Positions 60,255 through 64,000 of a stretch of 64,000 nt of DNA are shown one piece after another. This stretch comes from JAHIYU01 sp964476155 (lineage in GTDB: Bacteria; Krumholzibacteriota; Krumholzibacteriia; LZORAL124-64-63): the NCBI GenBank assembly GCA_964476155.1, contig CAYYYS010000002.1, positions 77,864 through 141,863 of the forward strand. Reading direction: 5' to 3'. Positions within the stretch are counted from its first letter, which is position 1. The number at the start of each line of letters is the position of its first letter. The notes under the pieces were generated by a model that did no database searches, was not told the origin of the DNA, and worked only from the letters and a program-made list of their open reading frames with translations. Both the position numbers and the translations under genes were made by a program.

Positions 60255-60339
60255 ATCCGTCCTCCAGGTCGGTGCGCAGACATGATATATCTTGTCGGAG
60301 TCCCATACGAGTCCGGATACTCATCCGAGGAGCCGATCG

Positions 60340-61731
60340 ATGACCGACCAGTCCGCCGACTTCGCCCCCTTCGCGGTAAAAATGCGCCGCGAGGATTTGC
60401 CCGAGATCGTCATCCGCACCTTTCAGGCCAGTTATGACCAACTCGCGGCCGGCGAGACCGGCATGATCCCGGAAGCCGATATCGAACCGGTGGCGTCGCT
60501 GCCGGACATAGCGGACTTCACGCCCGACCTGACGGCGCTCGGGGAGAAGGCCCTGCCGCAAGCGGTCATGATCAAGCTCAACGGCGGACTCGGCACCAGT
60601 ATGGGACTGACCAGGGCGAAATCCCTGCTGACGGTCAAGTCGGGCCTGACGTTCCTGGATATCATCGCCAAACAGACCGAACACTCGCGCATCCCGCTGG
60701 TGCTGATGAACAGCTTCAGCACCCGCGACGACACGCTCGCCGCCCTGGCGCCGTATCCCGATCTCTTCGGCGACATTCCGCCCGATTTTCTGCAGCACAA
60801 GGTGCCCAAGATCGTGCGGGACGACCTGAGCCCGGCCACGTGGCCCGCCAACCCCGAGCTGGAATGGTGTCCGCCCGGTCACGGCGATATCTACACCGCC
60901 CTGGTGACCAGCGGTATGCTCGACACTCTGCTGGCCGGCGGTTACCGTCATGCCTTCATTTCCAACTCGGACAACCTGGGCGCCGTGATGGACGCGACCC
61001 TGCTGGGGTACTTCATCGATCGCGGCCTGCCCTTCATGGAGGAAGTGGCCGATCGGGCCGAGGCCGACAAGAAGGGCGGCCACCTGGCCGTGCGCGCCGG
61101 CGGGCAGTTCGTCCTGCGCGAGTCGGCCCAGTGCCTGCCGGAGGACGTCGCCGCCTTTCAGGACATCACACGGCACCGCTACTTCAACACCAACAGTCTG
61201 TGGCTCGACTTGCAGGTGCTGGAGGATCTCATGACCGAGTGCGACGGCGTGCTCGGCTTGCCCCTGATTCGCAACGACAAGACCGTCGACCCCCGCGACG
61301 ACGCTTCGACGAAGGTCATCCAGCTCGAGACCGCCATGGGCGCGGCCATTCAGATCTTTTCCGGTGCGGGCGTTGTGCGGGTGCCCAAGTCGCGTTTCGC
61401 ACCCATCAAGACCACGGCCGACCTGCTCGACGTGCAGTCGGACAACTACGTCCTGACCGATGATTTCCAGGTGGTTGCCAACCCGGCGCGTGACTTGGGA
61501 CGGGCGATGATCGAACTCGACAAGTCCTTCTACAAGCGCGTCGACGACTTCGACCTGCGCTTCCCCCACGGCCCGCCGTCCCTGCTGGGCTGCGAGCGGC
61601 TGACGGTTGTCGGTGATATTCGGTTTGGCCGGGATGTGACGCTGGAGGGTGTCGTGAAGATGACGAACCGGTCGGATGAACCCGGCGTCGTACACGACGG
61701 ATCGGTGATCACGGGCGACTGGACGGCCTAG
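60340..61731 (+). CDS. UTP-glucose-1-phosphate uridylyltransferase (UDPGP family)
   Basis: 463 aa from ATG at 60340 (GAGGAG upstream); TTG at 60292 would add 16 residues. It belongs to the eukaryote-like UDPGP family, not GalU: MIKLNGGLGTSMGLTRAKSLLTVKSGLTFLDI, SFSTRDDT, WCPPGHGDIYTAL, FISNSDNLGAVMD, FNTNSLWLDLQVL and a C-terminal beta-helix. It makes UDP-glucose for surface glycans or trehalose and could supply the GT4 glycosyltransferase nearby. Its stop overlaps that of the convergent hydrolase in a CTAG. Confidence 0.9.
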   Translation: MTDQSADFAPFAVKMRREDLPEIVIRTFQASYDQLAAGETGMIPEADIEPVASLPDIADFTPDLTALGEKALPQAVMIKLNGGLGTSMGLTRAKSLLTVKSGLTFLDIIAKQTEHSRIPLVLMNSFSTRDDTLAALAPYPDLFGDIPPDFLQHKVPKIVRDDLSPATWPANPELEWCPPGHGDIYTALVTSGMLDTLLAGGYRHAFISNSDNLGAVMDATLLGYFIDRGLPFMEEVADRAEADKKGGHLAVRAGGQFVLRESAQCLPEDVAAFQDITRHRYFNTNSLWLDLQVLEDLMTECDGVLGLPLIRNDKTVDPRDDASTKVIQLETAMGAAIQIFSGAGVVRVPKSRFAPIKTTADLLDVQSDNYVLTDDFQVVANPARDLGRAMIELDKSFYKRVDDFDLRFPHGPPSLLGCERLTVVGDIRFGRDVTLEGVVKMTNRSDEPGVVHDGSVITGDWTA

Positions 61732-62519
61732 AGCGAGTACTGATCCGGTTGCCGATCCTCCCACAGATCATTACGGGGCGTGAGCCGCTTGTCGGTGTCG
61801 GCCAGGTCGAACTCGGCGGTCGCGGCGCCGGTCTCGACACCGTCGAGCCGCGCGAGGATATTGTTCACCGGTCCGCACACCTGGCTTAGCCCCGTGAACG
61901 CGAGCCGGCTGCCTTCGATACGTTCCTCCACACCAACGCGATTGCTGGTCAGGGCGTAGATCCGGTTTTCGAGGCAGCGCGTGGGCATGGCGTCGGGGCA
62001 GTAGGTGAGTACCAGGTTGCTCGGGTGGCAGATCACCTTGGCGCCGGAGAGGGCCAGGGATCGGGCCGCTTCGGGAAAGACCCAGTCGAAGCAGACCATC
62101 ATGCCGATCATCGTACCACAAGCCTCGAAGACGGGGAATCCAAGGTCGCCGGGTGTAAAAATCAGCTTCTCATCCCAGAACAGATGCACCTTGCGGTAGA
62201 GCCCGGTGGAGCCGTCGGGCCGCACCAGGACGCTGCTGTTGAAGATGCGGTCGCCGTCGCGTTCGGGGAGGCCGGCCACCAGGGTTGTGCCGCTGGCGGC
62301 GGCGTGGGCGCGCAGACGCGTGCAGGTGGGGCCGTCCAGATCCTCGGCCAGGTCGGCCAACTCGTCGCGATCACGAAACTGGTAGCCCGTCGCGAAGAGT
62401 TCGGGCAGCACCGCCAGGTCGAGTCCCTCGGGAACCAGGGCCAGGGCCGCGTCGAGGTTGGTCGCCACGGCGCCGAACACGGGCGATGTCTGGATCGAGG
62501 CCACCTTCAGTCTGGTCAT
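61728..62519 (-). CDS. Carbon-nitrogen hydrolase (nitrilase superfamily)
   Basis: 263 aa, a standard length. The catalytic Glu-Lys-Cys are in AVLPELFATGYQF, YRKVHLFWDEKLIF and MMVCFDWVFPEAARSLA, respectively. The family hydrolyses amides and carbamoyl groups; LPELFATGY and DWVFPEAAR suit the N-carbamoylputrescine amidase or omega-amidase branch, but the substrate is not fixed. Convergent with the uridylyltransferase and preceded by an inverted-repeat element. Confidence 0.88.
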   Translation of the reverse strand: MTRLKVASIQTSPVFGAVATNLDAALALVPEGLDLAVLPELFATGYQFRDRDELADLAEDLDGPTCTRLRAHAAASGTTLVAGLPERDGDRIFNSSVLVRPDGSTGLYRKVHLFWDEKLIFTPGDLGFPVFEACGTMIGMMVCFDWVFPEAARSLALSGAKVICHPSNLVLTYCPDAMPTRCLENRIYALTSNRVGVEERIEGSRLAFTGLSQVCGPVNNILARLDGVETGAATAEFDLADTDKRLTPRNDLWEDRQPDQYSL

Positions 62520-62533
62520 CTTCGGTCCTTCGG

Positions 62534-62629
62534 TTAGCCCGGATAATTCATTAATGAGCTACTGCGGTCGCCCTGTCAGACTTGAACATACACAACCTCG
62601 CTACGCTCATTCATGAATAATCCGGGTTA
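62534..62629. repeat. About 96-bp inverted-repeat element
   Basis: TAGCCCGGATAATTCATTAATGAG (62535 on) and CTCATTCATGAATAATCCGGGTTA (to 62629) are inverted copies with about four mismatches in 25. The centre contains AGCTACTGCGGTCGC, also found (with nine extra bases) in the 166-bp element. The right arm includes the stop codon of the glycosyltransferase gene. Confidence 0.7.
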
Positions 62630-63733
62630 GGGGTGGCGACGGTCATATTTCTGCGGCCGCAACAGGGTCTCCAGCCGGTCCAGCATCCGTTCGCGGTCGA
62701 ACTCGGTCTCGATACGCGTGACGGCGGACTGGCCCATTTGCTCACGGGCATCGCGATCGTCGATCAGGTGCGAGAGGGCTGCGCGCAGGGCGTTCGCGTC
62801 ACCGGGTGGGGTCAGCAATCCGGTTTCGCCGTCGAGGACGATTTCCGGCAGGGAACTGACCCGGGTCGCCACCACGGGGCGTCCGCAAGCCATGGCCTCG
62901 GCGGCTGCCAATCCGAAACCCTCGTAGCGTGAAGGACAGACCAGCAGATCGAGGGTCCGGTAGAGTTCGGGCATGTCGTCCACCCAGCCGAGCAACTCGA
63001 CGCTGCCGGGATGGGGCAGGGCCATCTGCCAGGCGCGCAACGTATCGCGCAGGGGGCCGGTGCCGGCGATGCGCAGGATCGGCCGCGGCTCGGGGGCGAC
63101 GGCGATCAGTTTGGTCCAGGCCTCCATGAGCAGGGGTAGGCCCTTGCGCTCGTCGAGTCGTCCCACGAAGCCGACGACGACCGGTCCGTTCGGATCCGGT
63201 GGCGTCGGGAAATAACGCCTGCGGTCGATCCCCTTGTAGAGCAGGTGTACCCGCTCGGGGACTAGCCAGGGTGCGCTGCGCAGGGTGGTATCCAGGGTCG
63301 CCTGGGAATTGACCAGCACGCCCGTCGCCACGTGGTTGTAGTACCAGCGGTAGTAGAAGCGGTTGCGCAGAGGGAAGTCGCTCTCACGACTCTGGAGTAC
63401 CACGGGCACGCCGGCCAGGCGGGCGGCGACACCGGCGGCCTTCAGATCCTTGAGCCGATTGCAGAGGACGGCGCCCACGCCGCGTTGCGTGAAGACCGTC
63501 CAGAGCCGGGCGATGGTCCAGGGGGCGGCGTCGAAGCGGATGGCGACGGCGTCGGCGGTGAATCCGTCCGCTCGGGCTGTTTCCAGTAGCACCGATCCGG
63601 GCGGCGCTACCACCGAAATACGCCAGCCCCGGTCGCGCAGGCCGTGGGCCGCATCCAGCATCCAGACCTCGGCACCGGCGTAGTCGGTCATGCCGTTGAC
63701 AAGGCAGAGGGTGCCGGAACGTTTGCGATTCAT
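62627..63733 (-). CDS. GT4-family glycosyltransferase
   Basis: 368 aa from ATG at 63733 (AGGAG eight bases upstream). A GT-B fold enzyme: TDYAGAEVWMLDAAHGLRDRGW at the N-terminus, GVLVNSQATLDTTL, YKGIDRRRYFP, VGFVGRLDERKGLPLLMEA and the nucleotide-sugar binding PSRYEGFGLAAAEAMACGRPVVAT with its E-x7-E. It probably adds a sugar to lipopolysaccharide or another surface glycan; the acceptor is unknown. No other glycan genes are adjacent. Confidence 0.88.
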   Translation of the reverse strand: MNRKRSGTLCLVNGMTDYAGAEVWMLDAAHGLRDRGWRISVVAPPGSVLLETARADGFTADAVAIRFDAAPWTIARLWTVFTQRGVGAVLCNRLKDLKAAGVAARLAGVPVVLQSRESDFPLRNRFYYRWYYNHVATGVLVNSQATLDTTLRSAPWLVPERVHLLYKGIDRRRYFPTPPDPNGPVVVGFVGRLDERKGLPLLMEAWTKLIAVAPEPRPILRIAGTGPLRDTLRAWQMALPHPGSVELLGWVDDMPELYRTLDLLVCPSRYEGFGLAAAEAMACGRPVVATRVSSLPEIVLDGETGLLTPPGDANALRAALSHLIDDRDAREQMGQSAVTRIETEFDRERMLDRLETLLRPQKYDRRHP

Positions 63734-64000
63734 GAGTTGGACTCCTGGCCGGATGGCCGCCTGGATACTTTCGGGTGGCGAGTGTCCTCGTTTGTGTGGC
63801 ATTCTAGAGTCGATCGTGCAGAGCGTGGTAGTGAATTATGCGGTTTTGTTGTCATTTCCATAAATACAGAGAGTCAAATCGGTTATATTAATGGTCCCCA
63901 TCGGCGGAGCACATAAATCCCAGAGTTGAACGAAGCATTTTACCTGGACCTAAATTGAGCGATTCCCCCTGTCCCGCCGCGTCCACTCCGATCCCGCCGG
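63734..64000. other. Right edge, no gene seen
   Basis: 267 bases, AT-rich between about 63820 and 63960, probably the promoter region of the glycosyltransferase and perhaps of a gene beyond the edge. No convincing coding frame, repeat or RNA was found. Confidence 0.4.

Overview
The window is GC-rich, densely coding bacterial chromosome from a Gram-negative (diderm) organism. Signs of an outer membrane are lipoproteins, a predicted outer-membrane barrel, type IV pilus genes with secretin pieces, and a secreted protease ending in a FlgD-like tail with an NPFNP motif. That tail, the operon of DUF4159, DUF4175 and an 'AsnB-like' protein, GH57 glycogen enzymes and multihaem cytochromes fit an uncultured lineage of the FCB superphylum (Krumholzibacteriota/Eisenbacteria-like). 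This placement is inferred from gene content only. No rRNA, tRNA, CRISPR array or intact transposase was recognised.

Layout. 1-10.4 kb: an NtrY-type sensor kinase (cut by the window edge), then a tightly coupled operon of DUF4159 protein, giant DUF4175 coiled-coil protein, TPR protein and GATase-like 'AsnB-like' protein. 10.4-14.6 kb: CPBP protease (minus strand), then HAD hydrolase, nnr and tsaD. 14.8-19.3 kb: a signalling island behind a near-consensus sigma-54 promoter: receiver-GGDEF, CheY-like receiver, a large kinase fused to a degenerate HD-GYP, and a second CheY-like receiver. 19.4-25.8 kb: priA, a large papain-type secreted protease with beta-helix, and aroB. 26.0-29.1 kb: a four-gene 2-oxoacid:ferredoxin oxidoreductase operon. 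29.2-32.4 kb: a type IV pilus cluster in which pilD, a PilW-like gene and pilA are whole but PilB, PilV, PilX, secretin and PilT survive only as abutted fragments. 32.6-39.6 kb: P-loop kinase-like protein, soluble histidine kinase, flavin reductase-like protein, cupin, M16 peptidase and polysaccharide deacetylase. 39.6-50.4 kb: alpha-glucan metabolism: broken GH13 amylase, glycogen debranching enzyme, sugar ABC ATPase, two GH57 enzymes, glgA and glgC. 50.5-56.1 kb: a predicted barrel with 12-, 6- and 8-haem cytochromes and a SUMF1-fold lipoprotein, a candidate porin-cytochrome electron conduit. 56.1-64 kb: S9 peptidase with its TetR regulator, rlmG, UDP-glucose pyrophosphorylase, nitrilase-family hydrolase and a GT4 glycosyltransferase.

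Three things stand out. (1) A 19-nt sequence (CTGTTTGACAGAGCACTAG and variants) lies at four intergenic places, always against stop codons, and twice forms the ends of a 166-bp near-perfect inverted repeat; this looks like an undescribed miniature element. (2) The pilus cluster and the amylase/debranching pair carry abrupt internal deletions that join gene pieces without other decay, so either recombination or an assembly fault. (3) The barrel-cytochrome locus is a plausible new extracellular electron-transfer module.
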